Below are positions 9,459 through 18,803 of a stretch of 64,000 nt of DNA, piece by piece. Under the pieces are notes generated by a model that saw only the letters and a program-made list of their open reading frames with translations, searched no databases and had not been told where the DNA came from. The DNA is from Adiantum capillus-veneris. Its lineage: Eukaryota > Streptophyta > Polypodiopsida > Polypodiales > Pteridaceae. The stretch covers positions 22,960,991-23,024,990 of the forward strand of contig CM043942.1 in the NCBI GenBank assembly GCA_014529385.2. The letters run 5' to 3'. A program made the translations under genes and the position numbers. Numbering within the stretch: position 1 is the first letter of the stretch; each line of letters starts with the position of its first letter.

Positions 9459-9810
9459 TTTCCGCAGACGGATTTAGAGTTAGGGTTTTGAGTGTAGAAG
9501 CTTAGGGACAGGTGTATCCTAGTGAGGGGATGGTGTTCCTTAAGTTTCGTACGAATTTGGCATGATTAGGCGAGTTACCTTCCGTATGTGTGTATGCGGC
9601 TAGGTGGTGTAGTTGAGAGCAGTGAGGTTCTTGATTGTGGTTTAGTTGGCCTTGTAGAGTGTTGTATGTGTAGGATGGTCTCAGCCTGACAAGCTAGAGA
9701 GATTTCCTCTGTGTGCCTATTGTGTCATCTGTGTCCTCGATTGACATTATGTTGATCTAGGTAGTGTTTGCATGCACTTCATGGGTGTGTGAGTCGCTCC
9801 CGTCCAACAT

Positions 9811-9828
9811 TGGCGCCGCTGCCGGGGA
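9811..9828 (+). promoter_or_regulatory. Gpr-D primer-binding site, TGGCGCC type
   Basis: TGGCGCCGCTGCCGGGGA begins two bases after the LTR. Athila-type plant elements use a nearly identical site assigned to tRNA-Asp. The tRNA assignment here rests on that resemblance. Confidence 0.85.
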
Positions 9829-10299
9829 CACAAGGACCTAAGTAGGTTTCCTACTAACACTCGTGTGATGGTTGCTTGATTTAGTTTCCGCTAAAGAAAG
9901 CGTTTTTCTTAAGTGGATCCGGAAGAGGATATTCCGCGATCAAGTGGATAGCTAGGAAGCGTGTGTCTTGCCGAGGGTGTGCGACTAGATAGGTTTAGTT
10001 AGGATCAGTGGATTAGAGTAGTTGTTGGTGGTCGAGTGCTTTGCGAGGTGATAAAAGCATTTACTAGTCCATGTGTGGCAGTGAGGCGTTTTTCTACTCA
10101 TAGATGCAAAACCCCATATGATTTGTAGGAGTAGCTTTAGGTAAGTGATGCGATTCTGATCTAGAGCTATTCAACACTGAATTATTTGCTAAAGTGCTTG
10201 ATTGCATTTGAAATCACGGAAAAGTGTGCTTTTGAGGGTAAAAATGCATTAAACAAGCTTTTGTGGATATTTTTGTATGACTGACTGATGCTGTGCATA

Positions 10300-11790
10300 T
10301 AAAAGAGCATTTGCAAGGGTTCTGTGAAGAAAACCTGCAATTCTGTAAACATAGACATCCTATGCGTAGGATGTCTCAAGGGTGTTCTGGAGACCAAATT
10401 TGAAAATTCTGACTGCACCAGTGGGTTCAGAGGGTAGGTTTTACCCTAGTAACATATTGACTTGGGTGTTTTTCCCTATTTTTGTTGACCAAAAGCCAAA
10501 AGGTGGAGTCAGAAAACGTAAAATTTCAGAAAAGGCATAAATTGAGTGATTTTTGCATGTTTTTACAATTGTGAATCATACTTGCACTTGCTGAGAGCAT
10601 AAGGAAGCATCAGGGACACTTCAGTCTTAAAAATTAAGCAGTAGACATTCTACGCGTAGGATGTCTACAGGGTGATCTGGGCACTTTTTTGAAATTCTGA
10701 GTTGACCAGTGTGTTTAGAAGGTAGGTTTTACCCTATTTTCACATGGAAAGTGGAAATTTGACCAAATTTTGACAGATCAAAACCAAAAGACGTGAAGTG
10801 ACAAACATCGTACCCAAATTGTGTCCAAGGCATAATTTTGAGACCAAACCATAGGATGACTCCATAGGCATGTTCTAAATGTTGTATTGAGTGCATGTGA
10901 TAAATTTCATCTCATTTGGGTCAGTGAAAGGGAAGATTGAGCGGACTTTAGCACTTTTGACTGAAAAAGACTAGAACAACTAAAATTGGGATCTTTTGAA
11001 ATCCAAACCAAAATCTGAGCATACCACTGGGTTGCTGACATCAAGGGGAAGCTGTGGGACAAGTCTGGGGTCAAACAGGCCAAAAAGACATCCTACGTGT
11101 AGGATGTCATATGTGTGATTTGGAACTCCAAACTTAATTTTGAGCATACCCCAGTGATCAGCACCTTAAGGAGAGTCTGTAGTTCAAGTTTGGGTTCATT
11201 CTGAGCAAAAAGACATCCTACGCGTAGGATGTCTACTGCATAATTCTGAAACCAAAATTCTACTGTGACCATACCATGCTGTCATATAACCTTAGGCAAG
11301 CCTCCTAGTCAATTTTGGTCCAATTTGGAGTTGATTTGACTTGGGAATTCATCAGAACAGACATCAGGCTTTTGAAACAGATTCTTGATCATTTGACCAA
11401 CCTATAGGTGTCAGAATCAAAAAGTAAAAATAGCTGTGAGTTTAGCACATCAAGGGGAAGCTACAGTGCAAGTTTGAGTTGAAACAGAGCAAAAAGACAT
11501 CCTACGCGTAGGATGTCTCTAGCTTGATTTAGGACTCCAAATCAACTTATGAGCACACCACTGTGATCAACACATCAAGGAGAAGCTGGGGTGAAAATAT
11601 CAAGTCATTCTGAGCAAAAACACATCCTACGCGTAGGATGTCTCAAAGCCATTTTTAGGTCCAAATGAAATTTTGAGCATACCATTGTGTTGTTGGACTT
11701 AAGGGGAGTCTCTGGACCAAATTTTGTTAAATTCTGAGCATATAGACATACTACGTGTAGTATGTCTCTAGGCCAGTTTTAGGGTCCAAC
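10300..11790 (+). repeat. Degenerate tandem array carrying seven 24-bp palindromes
   Basis: The consensus palindrome is the arm AGACATCCTACG followed directly by its reverse complement. Copies lie at 10353-10376, 10643-10666, 11086-11109, 11211-11234, 11495-11518, 11620-11643 and 11744-11767. Copies at 11211 and 11495 are perfect. The others have one or two changes, and 11744 has a matched pair of changes. Starts of neighbouring copies are 125, 125 and 124 bp apart where the array is regular. The DNA between is itself a repeat, with shared phrases such as GAGCATACCACTG, ATCAAGGGGAAGCT and CATTCTGAGCAAAAA, so the true unit is about 125 bp. One unit near 11257-11460 has lost its palindrome. Confidence 0.93.
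11744..11767 (+). repeat. Palindrome copy with compensatory arm changes
   Basis: The arm reads AGACATACTACG instead of AGACATCCTACG, and the opposite arm changes from TAGGATGTCT to TAGTATGTCT. Both arms mutated together, so pairing is kept. Only the central base pair is imperfect. Confidence 0.9.
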
Positions 11791-12222
11791 TGTACCTTTG
11801 ACGATACAGAAGTATTTGCAGAGTGACAGAGATCCCAAATCTTTTTTCAAAATTGAATTTGGACTCATTTTGACCAGTCTAAACTGCATTTCACTGTTTT
11901 GGCCATAACTTTCACAAACGGTATCGGATCGGAAAAGTTTTTTATCAAAATGTAGCCTGAGAGCGGCTCTACAGATCTTAGTGAAAAACATGAACTAAAT
12001 GTATGCCTATGACGACCATTTAGTTCAACTTTGAAAAAAAACATCGTTTAAGGCCTCAAAATTCATCCGCAAGTTAGGGGTGTCTGAAAGCGACAATTTG
12101 CGAGAATTGTGACGAAACGGTTGCGGTTTTGGACATAGTTTCAACTTTTCCCTAACCAAATCACTTGAACACAGTGGACTAAGTCTACTTGAACCAAGCA
12201 AAAGCTCTTAAGTCCAGAGATC

Positions 12223-14193
12223 ATGTCTACCCTAGAATCAAACGCAGCTTACACAAGCTTGGAGATCCCGATGATAGAGGAATATCCTCCCACAATGGAT
12301 CTTCCAAACTTGCAATTGATAAAGACCCATCTTGTTGAGAGAGTTTGGATGATTGGTCATGAGAGTGAAGGACTATATAGATACATTAACAACAATGAGG
12401 TCAGTCTTTATAGGTGCTCAGATCCATACCTAGAAGAGATAACAGATTACAAGCTCTTATATGTCTACACATACGGAGTCGACTATCAATGGAGATCTAT
12501 AGTTGTTGACAAGTATGGACGAGAATACAGAGTTGTAGAAAGCACAAATCCACAGACTGTTCTAGAAAGAGGTGGATATTTGGTCAATGAAGGACCACAA
12601 ATGCCTCCACCAAACACGAGAATTCCTATAGGAATTCCAAGAAGAGAGCCACCAGGATTCCCTTCAACAGCGATAACGAGAGAAGGATTGGGAGAGTCTC
12701 GAGTTAGACTTGTAGACAATCGACGAGTTAGACCATCCCAACTCCAGAAATGGGTAAACAGAAAATACTCCGGAGATAAAGATCCGATAGATCACGTAGC
12801 GGCTTTTAAAAGAGTGATTAGAGCAGAGGAAGTTTCAGATTTTGCGACACAGTTTGCGGGATTTGGATTGACTCTAGAAGATGATGCAGCTACATGGTTT
12901 GACTCGGTGGAAAAATGGGATTTTGAGACCCTAGATGAGCTGTTTGAGGAGTTTATTGAAGAATTATCGCCAAAAGGCATTGCTCACATCTCGCAAATCC
13001 ATAGATTCAAACAGAAAGAGAATGAATCAGTACGCAAAGCATCATTACGGCTCAAGAGATATGTTAAGCTCTGTCCGAGAGCAGAATTATCTACGCAAGC
13101 ACGATTGATGCTGATCTTTATCCAGGGAATGAGAGATGAGGGCCTTCAGAAGGATCTGCATATGATAAGGAGGATGACGCTAAACGAGTTGATCAAAGAA
13201 GCTCTTTATCTAGTGGATAACTGTGAGGGATACAAAGAAAAGGACTTAAAGAGTCAAGGAGATGACACATCCTCTCAGCACAGCGTTTCACAGATAAGTG
13301 AGTCCATTGCCAAGCCAACGGCACCTATTGATCACGAAAAGCTTATCGACGACTTGGTCAAGAGGTTGATTCCTCTTGTAAGGTCTGATTCGGGAGAGCC
13401 GAAGTGGTGTGAAATTGAGAGAAAATGGACAAACCATACGGGGGAAGAGTGCTATTATAGCATGGAAAATGCTAGGGAGAGGTATGTACAACCTGTTCCA
13501 GAAGCACCTACTCCACCTAGATACATTACGGGGAATGCGCCAAGACCAGTAGTAGTATTAAGGCCACAGCTTGTCTTAGGACAACAACCTCTGCTGCCAG
13601 GTGCTAGAATGCCAATAGACATGAGATACATGCCAATGATGGAAGCATCAAATAAACCAACGCTAGTACCAGCTACAATGTGGTATAGCAACCAAAGTGG
13701 GTACTACCCTTCGGAGCAACAAAATGTGAGAGAAACACATGGAGTGGTGAGGCCGGTACAACCTCCCCCTTCTGGGTTTCAATCGAAAGAAAGAAGGTAT
13801 GAAATGGACGAAAGGACATTGCGATTCATTGCAAATAACGACTTATCTAGGTCAAAGCTTGCTCATAGCCAAGAGAAAATGCTAAAAGAATCTCCTCAAC
13901 CAGAGACAGATTGTCACAAGAGTCGTGGCAACCTTTTGGTCAAACAATGTCCTCATACGGAGATAATTGAAGTAAATGCCTATTGTCTTGAGTGTGGCAT
14001 CACTCACTTGATCCCCGATTTCCTGAAAAACCCAAACCAAATCAGGAAAAGCACGACAAATGTATCAGGGATTGTCCAGATACCTAGTAGCTCAGAAAAT
14101 GAAAATGTCGTACCAGTTCAAGTGGTTACGAGAGCACAAGCTCAAAAGAAAGCTGATGAGAATCCAGAGACAAAGAACACGAAAGTGACATGA
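12223..14193 (+). CDS. Gpr-D Gag (656 aa)
   Basis: Structural capsid/nucleocapsid protein. ATG at 12223 (MSTLESNAAYTSLEIP). The same start region is seen in Gpr-E at 59861. The Retrotrans_gag-like helical core is about residues 185-350 (motifs AATWFDSVEKWDFETLDELF and RFKQKENESVRKASLRLKRY). The N-terminal 180 residues and a Pro-rich middle (about 420-530) are not assigned. Near residue 590 is a degenerate knuckle, CLECGITHLIPDF, aligning with the intact knuckle CNRCGIDHLIAQC of Gpr-G but lacking the last Cys. A WC...H...C segment near residue 400 may be another. The stop TGA overlaps the next ATG as ATGA. Confidence 0.88.
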   Translation: MSTLESNAAYTSLEIPMIEEYPPTMDLPNLQLIKTHLVERVWMIGHESEGLYRYINNNEVSLYRCSDPYLEEITDYKLLYVYTYGVDYQWRSIVVDKYGREYRVVESTNPQTVLERGGYLVNEGPQMPPPNTRIPIGIPRREPPGFPSTAITREGLGESRVRLVDNRRVRPSQLQKWVNRKYSGDKDPIDHVAAFKRVIRAEEVSDFATQFAGFGLTLEDDAATWFDSVEKWDFETLDELFEEFIEELSPKGIAHISQIHRFKQKENESVRKASLRLKRYVKLCPRAELSTQARLMLIFIQGMRDEGLQKDLHMIRRMTLNELIKEALYLVDNCEGYKEKDLKSQGDDTSSQHSVSQISESIAKPTAPIDHEKLIDDLVKRLIPLVRSDSGEPKWCEIERKWTNHTGEECYYSMENARERYVQPVPEAPTPPRYITGNAPRPVVVLRPQLVLGQQPLLPGARMPIDMRYMPMMEASNKPTLVPATMWYSNQSGYYPSEQQNVRETHGVVRPVQPPPSGFQSKERRYEMDERTLRFIANNDLSRSKLAHSQEKMLKESPQPETDCHKSRGNLLVKQCPHTEIIEVNAYCLECGITHLIPDFLKNPNQIRKSTTNVSGIVQIPSSSENENVVPVQVVTRAQAQKKADENPETKNTKVT

Positions 14194-14630
14194 GTCCAAA
14201 GACAGATGATGGACCAAAGACAGACGCACCTAGTCAGAAAACCAAGAGCAAACAAAATAGTTGGAAAGCTAGAAAGAGTAGGATAAAAGCACGTAGGGAA
14301 CGAGAGCAAAAATCCCTAGCTAAGAAGCTTACCGAAGATGAGGAGAAGATAAAACAACATGAGGAAAAGGAGGCACCTTCTCTTACACAGACGATTAAAC
14401 CTCTAGAAGAACCATCCATGGATGAGAAACCGAGAAGTGCTAGTTCAGGAGGATCTGTGTTGGCAGAGAAGGTTAATGAGACATTAGATGCCCACTTGAA
14501 AGCCTATGATGCAAGGCTCAAAAACAACCAAACCCAAGAACACAGGTGGATGACATATCCCTATACGGAACTAGAAAAGCAAAGGTTTGAAATGTGGCAG
14601 AAAATGATTCAAAAGCCCAAGCTTTACTAG
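14190..14630 (+). CDS. Gpr-D charged linker ORF following gag
   Basis: 146 codons in the -1 frame relative to gag, with its ATG overlapping the gag stop (ATGA at 14190-14193). The product is very Lys, Glu and Gln rich with probable coiled coil (RKSRIKARREREQKSLAKKL). No enzymatic motif. In Gpr-G the equivalent charged linker is fused to gag in the same frame, so here the overlap may be either a coupled-translation signal or the result of an indel. The stop at 14628 comes soon after a frameshift: coding sense continues in the +2 frame (END then SKAQALLEPPVAKPEDV). Confidence 0.6.
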   Translation: MSPKTDDGPKTDAPSQKTKSKQNSWKARKSRIKARREREQKSLAKKLTEDEEKIKQHEEKEAPSLTQTIKPLEEPSMDEKPRSASSGGSVLAEKVNETLDAHLKAYDARLKNNQTQEHRWMTYPYTELEKQRFEMWQKMIQKPKLY

Positions 14631-15232
14631 AACCACCAGTCGCAAAACCTGAGGATGTGATCCGTGTAATGCATACACAAGTAATCCCACCAAACCAGGA
14701 ACTAAAAGAGCCAGATTCTAGTCATGAGCACATACCAAACCTCAAAGACCCAGCATTAGAATGAAGGATAGTACTGAATACCACGGATAACTCTTCCGAG
14801 GGATTTCACCAAGCTATACCTGAGGATTGTAAAGAGATAGATGGTCTTGACGAATTGTGGAAACAAGTCAGAGAGGCCAATGAAGCCGATGACCTAAGAA
14901 GACGAGTAGACAAGACTGGTGATGAACGAGGAGTGTTTCTACCACCACTAGAGGAATTTGAGACTGGATCTCAAATGAATCTAGACATGCAATCGTGTTG
15001 GGGCGACAAAGGATCTGTACAATCTATGGATAGTCAACCCCATTCGCTGAGAACACTACCGTCCTACATGGGAGAGTACGAGACCAAGTCAGATGTGGTT
15101 GCAGTCCCATCACAGAGACTGACTCCCAAAAAGGCCATCGATTCAAAGGGGCTAATAGATATTCTATCGACCCCAGTCATGTACAATAATGTTAGCCGAG
15201 TTGCTCAGAATAAGACCAAACATGTGGGCTAA
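14600..15232 (+). pseudogene. Gpr-D second linker segment, frameshifted
   Basis: Continues the polyprotein in another frame from about 14600, crosses one TGA near 14762 and stays open to 15232 (ELWKQVREANEADDLRRRV; LIDILSTPVMYNNVSRVAQ). Acidic and polar, with no recognised domain. It runs out just as the protease frame takes over by a further shift. The ATG at 14855 is internal and not a convincing start. Together with 14190-14630 it spans the gag-to-protease linker. Confidence 0.55.
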
Positions 15233-16448
15233 TGTGGGTAAATATCTAGAGAAATTTGGCGTAAAAACCCCAATGACTCAAATCGAGGAAGGCATCAAAG
15301 AGCTTGAAATGCCTCAACTAAATACTAGGCCAGTGCCATTAAACAAGGTAGGCGAGTATTACGAGGGAGAAGATGGAAACACCACCCTTCCTGTGGAATT
15401 CAATAATGTAAAAACCATGGCAATCCTTGACAGTGGAGCTAGTGTGGCCATTGCAACCAAAGAGGTTTGGAAAAAATGGGGACAACCTGCCTTGATATCC
15501 ACACGAATGACCGTGCAGCTTGCAGACGGACACAAGGAAAAGCCCATAGGACTGCTAGAAAAAGTACTTGTTACTTCTTGTGGCATTGAATATGAACACA
15601 CTTTTGCTGTTGTTGACTTTGGCAAGAAGAACAACTATGACATCATTCTGGGAAGACCATTCATGCGACAATTGAAAATGGTCCAAGATTGGGGTTATGA
15701 CCATATATACCTGAGACATATGGAAACCATAACAAAGGTAAACTTGAGGGACCGTAGCTATAGGGATGTGACGAGAACACCGGTTGAGGAGTTTGATTCC
15801 GCCACAGTTGCAGGATCAGAACCTCCATATTGGTTGGGTAAGCCTAAAGAACTGTGGATGTGTGGAGCTTCACAATGTGGCAGCTTGAAACATGAGGAAT
15901 GTATCCTAGAGCGGGTTATAGGGGATATGGACTATATCCCAGAACCATTTCCTGAAGAAGAGTTAGAGCCTTTTGGATGGGAACACATCTTGGCTACTCT
16001 GGACGTGTGCGCCGTGGAGGATGCTCCCACAACAAAGTTTTGTGATGAAAATGGCTATGATGTCGTTCCTTATTTTTCAGTGAGTGTAATCCAGGAAAAC
16101 GAAGAGAACCAAACATCAACAAGCTCTCGACATAAGGAGCAAACAAAGAAATGTGGAGAATCAAAAGATGAAGAAGACGACGAGTTCTATGACTCTGTAG
16201 AACACTTCGAGCTTCCAAAAGATCAACGACCCGGGAATCAATGTCATCGTTACATGAATAAAGTGCATCAAAAGTGGATTCCAAAGTCCTCGGTGAAGAC
16301 ACAGCCACCACAAGCATCCTCATACATGGCTCCTAATAAGGATGCAAAGACTCAGCTGGGAGGAATACGACCAGAGCAACGAGCTAACAATGCTCTAATC
16401 AATGGGCTAGAAAAGTCTTCCAAGAAACTACCACCCACGACCACATAG
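15189..16448 (+). CDS. Gpr-D aspartic protease ORF
   Basis: Retroviral-type aspartic protease that would cleave the element's polyprotein. Catalytic motif DSGAS at 15429 (residue 81), followed by the flap-like MTVQLADGHKEKPIGLLE and the second conserved block IILGRPFMRQLKMVQDW, which matches Gpr-G (MILGHPFMREVKMVHDW). The region C-terminal of the protease is acidic, with the first W-I-P-K motif at 16275 (HQKWIPKS). The first ATG at 15189 lies inside the previous segment, so the natural product is probably a fusion with upstream sequence. The frame ends at a single TAG (16446) and continues in sense beyond it. Confidence 0.85.
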   Translation: MLAELLRIRPNMWANVGKYLEKFGVKTPMTQIEEGIKELEMPQLNTRPVPLNKVGEYYEGEDGNTTLPVEFNNVKTMAILDSGASVAIATKEVWKKWGQPALISTRMTVQLADGHKEKPIGLLEKVLVTSCGIEYEHTFAVVDFGKKNNYDIILGRPFMRQLKMVQDWGYDHIYLRHMETITKVNLRDRSYRDVTRTPVEEFDSATVAGSEPPYWLGKPKELWMCGASQCGSLKHEECILERVIGDMDYIPEPFPEEELEPFGWEHILATLDVCAVEDAPTTKFCDENGYDVVPYFSVSVIQENEENQTSTSSRHKEQTKKCGESKDEEDDEFYDSVEHFELPKDQRPGNQCHRYMNKVHQKWIPKSSVKTQPPQASSYMAPNKDAKTQLGGIRPEQRANNALINGLEKSSKKLPPTTT

Positions 16449-17156
16449 ACAGTAACTTTCCACTACCAGCCAAAAAATCAAGGGAAAGTACAAGAAGTCA
16501 ACCTTGTTGAGGATTGTAGCGATAGTGATGAATCTTACACCATCCCCTATCATCAACTCAGACCATTGCTATCACCAACCCCTTCAGCAAAAACCATGAT
16601 AGGTCAAAAGAACAGGACAGCAAGTCAAAGCCAAAAAGCTCGACAAATCTGGATACCAAAAAGCTAGATCGGCCAAAAACAGATATGAATCAAGAAGACA
16701 AAGATCTCTAATGACAAATCACAAGATCCAACACCAAAACAAAAACAAGGAAAGCGTGCACGAACGGGTAAGAATATCACAAAGTCTCAAGCTTTCACAA
16801 CTCAAGTTTAGGCTCCAAAGAAGTTGATTCAAGCACAAAAAAGTCATGAATTCATTTGGATTCCAAAACAACCATAGTATCAACTTTCAAAGCCTGAATC
16901 CCGTCACCAACCAAGCGTACAAGGGCTGAAGCAAAGACCACTGTTGACTCACACAACAAAAAGGTGGATCCCAAAGAAGTCTCTTCAAACACAAACGAAG
17001 CACGGGCAAGTATGGGTTCCCAAACGAGCGTCAGCAACAAAATAGCCAATCATCGCAAAGAAATGGGTCCCAAAGAAGATCAACAAAACTGCTGTCAGTG
17101 CATCACCGCTTGAATTCTTACAATTCTTCCTACGATTACAGTACAATTAGAAGAGA
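16449..17156 (+). pseudogene. Gpr-D W-[IV]-P-K repeat tail, interrupted by stops
   Basis: Same frame as the protease. Five further motifs occur: WIPK at 16650, 16857 and 16965, WVPK at 17013 and 17064, each beside basic or polar residues (RQIWIPKS, EFIWIPKQ, KRWIPKKS, GQVWVPKRA, AKKWVPKKI). All tryptophan codons are in one frame, so this was coding. The stops in this frame are all TAG except one TGA, as produced by C-to-T change of CAG or CGA. Gpr-G carries the same motif repeated in the same location. Function unknown. I judge it a decayed C-terminal extension of Pro. Confidence 0.7.
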
Positions 17157-18789
17157 GCAAGTTGCTTCAATCAAGCAACGATACAGGAGCTTCAAAGACC
17201 ATTACATTGCTTAGAATAGGAAGCCTCGCCAACAAATGCCAATAAGAAAATTGCTTATACCCACGTCTTGCACAACATAAATCTTTTCCATGCATTGACT
17301 GTGTATGCATAATAGGGCTACATTACAAGGCCTGCATAGGCACAACTTTTAATTGCCCAAGCACAACACATACCCTTTGCGATACCTTGTCGTAAAGGAT
17401 GACTCCAAATAGGAAGGGGGGAGGCATTCTGAATGCAGACCTAACATTATGACTATTAGAGGGCAATGTTTTGTGAGATGCATTGAATTTTTGTGTTTTA
17501 TTGTGATAATTTTTTGACAAAATTTAGAGTATATGCCCTCATAGTAGTGTTACAGAGGAGTATGGGGACAAAATCCATATATGAGCCCCTAGGGACATGT
17601 GTATAGTGTACATAGCATTTAGATTTCTATTTGAATGATTTTTATTTTGTTGAGTTGTTTTAAGATTTTCTTTGTTTATTATTAAGAAAAAATAAAAAAA
17701 TCCATAATCCACATGAAGAAAAGACTGACGAGAGGCCTGAGCACTACAAAGAGAAGAAGGTATAGGAAAACGATGAAACTTCACGAAGTATGTCTCAGTA
17801 GCCACTACAATAGCTGAAGAACTTGTCACAAAGCAGTGTCAAAAGGCAACCGACAAGTCATACAAGTCAGAGTCAAGTAGCTAAGCCACAAAATGAGTGA
17901 GGTGTTAGTCCCAAAGCTTCAAGTAATATTTTCTGTGGTCTAAGCATCTTAGCTATTCTAGGTACTGCTCAAGCTGGAAGAGTTGAGCATATTTACGTTG
18001 TGTCGCTCATGCTGGTATAGGTGAGCAAAAGAGTCGAAGTCTAAGTACTTAAGTTTGGTGAAGTGAAGAAGAAGGTCCAAAAGACACTCACATACTGAGC
18101 ACAGTGAGATACGAGTGGAGAAACTTCTACATAGAAAACCCTTCTTGGAAAGGTGGAAGCTATTGAGACATCTTTTGATGTCACATGTGCTACATTTATT
18201 CCTCGAAACACCCATCAACTCCTTCTTTCACATTGCATGCTTTTGTTGACAAATTTCTCATATGCATATAGAGTGTCCCATAATTGGCACTTGCATCAAG
18301 CACTCTTTCCGTGTTTCACCCAAGCACTCACCTTTCATGAACATGTACTTCACGTTCAACTGCCCAACTCCAATAAGAGCGTATACCAAAGGCATTTTTT
18401 CCCATCGGGTTTTTTCCCTTTGGTCATCCAGGTTTTGAGACCCTAATCTAAAGACACATATCTCCCCCCCTCTTGTACATATTCCCTACATCAACAATAA
18501 GGAAATGCTACTCAAATCAATTGACAAATGAATTGGAGTACCAATTTCAGATCATAGCATACTTCTCCTCAATGGCGAGTTGAAGAATGGCCTACAATGA
18601 CAAAGCTGCAGACAACACTAACAACATGATTGCACAGGAACAAAGAAGTCATGATATATGCCCGCTCTAATGGATCATAGTTCTTATTGTGGTTCGACAA
18701 AGTTACAAGCAGTGCAACAGATGAAGCCAAAACGACAGCAAAGACCACATCGCCATCGACAATCAGGTCATGTCGGGGACGACATGAAC
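17157..18789 (+). other. Gpr-D 3' noncoding region
   Basis: About 1.6 kb without a supported gene on either strand. Short frames at 17323-18446 have no motif and mutually overlap. It is the stretch where RT, RNase H and integrase would be expected in an autonomous gypsy element, and nothing resembling them is present. Confidence 0.6.
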
Positions 18790-18803
18790 GCGGAAGGGGG
18801 GAA
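18790..18803 (+). promoter_or_regulatory. Gpr-D polypurine tract
   Basis: GCGGAAGGGGGGAA directly before the 3' LTR. Confidence 0.85.

Larger units (their letters stand above)
8852..9809 (+). repeat. Gpr-D 5' LTR
   Basis: Starts TGTTGACCGCGGGGTCA and ends CCCGTCCAACA. It contains a TATA box (9073-9080), a short (TG)(GA) tract downstream of it (about 9144-9166) and a half-copy of the leader palindrome (9447-9458). The 74-aa open frame at 9149-9373 also occurs in the 3' LTR but lies in the transcribed leader and is probably not a gene. Confidence 0.95.
9829..12222 (+). other. Gpr-D leader, 2.4 kb untranslated
   Basis: No convincing gene. It holds the palindrome array (about 10300-11790). The stretch 11900-12220, just before gag, is well conserved in Gpr-E at 59520-59860, with the same string near the gag ATG (CCAGAGATCATGTC). 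Conservation of non-coding leader between two diverged elements suggests an RNA or regulatory role. Confidence 0.7.

Noticed and set aside
10353-11767. Regularly spaced short palindromic repeats that could be taken for a CRISPR array
   Set aside because: The window is plant nuclear DNA, the DNA between the palindromes is itself repeated rather than unique, no cas genes are present, and the array lies inside a retrotransposon leader.
17323-18446. Small frames in the Gpr-D 3' region as a decayed integrase or env
   Set aside because: None shows HHCC, DDE, transmembrane or fusion-peptide features, and they lie on both strands with overlaps.
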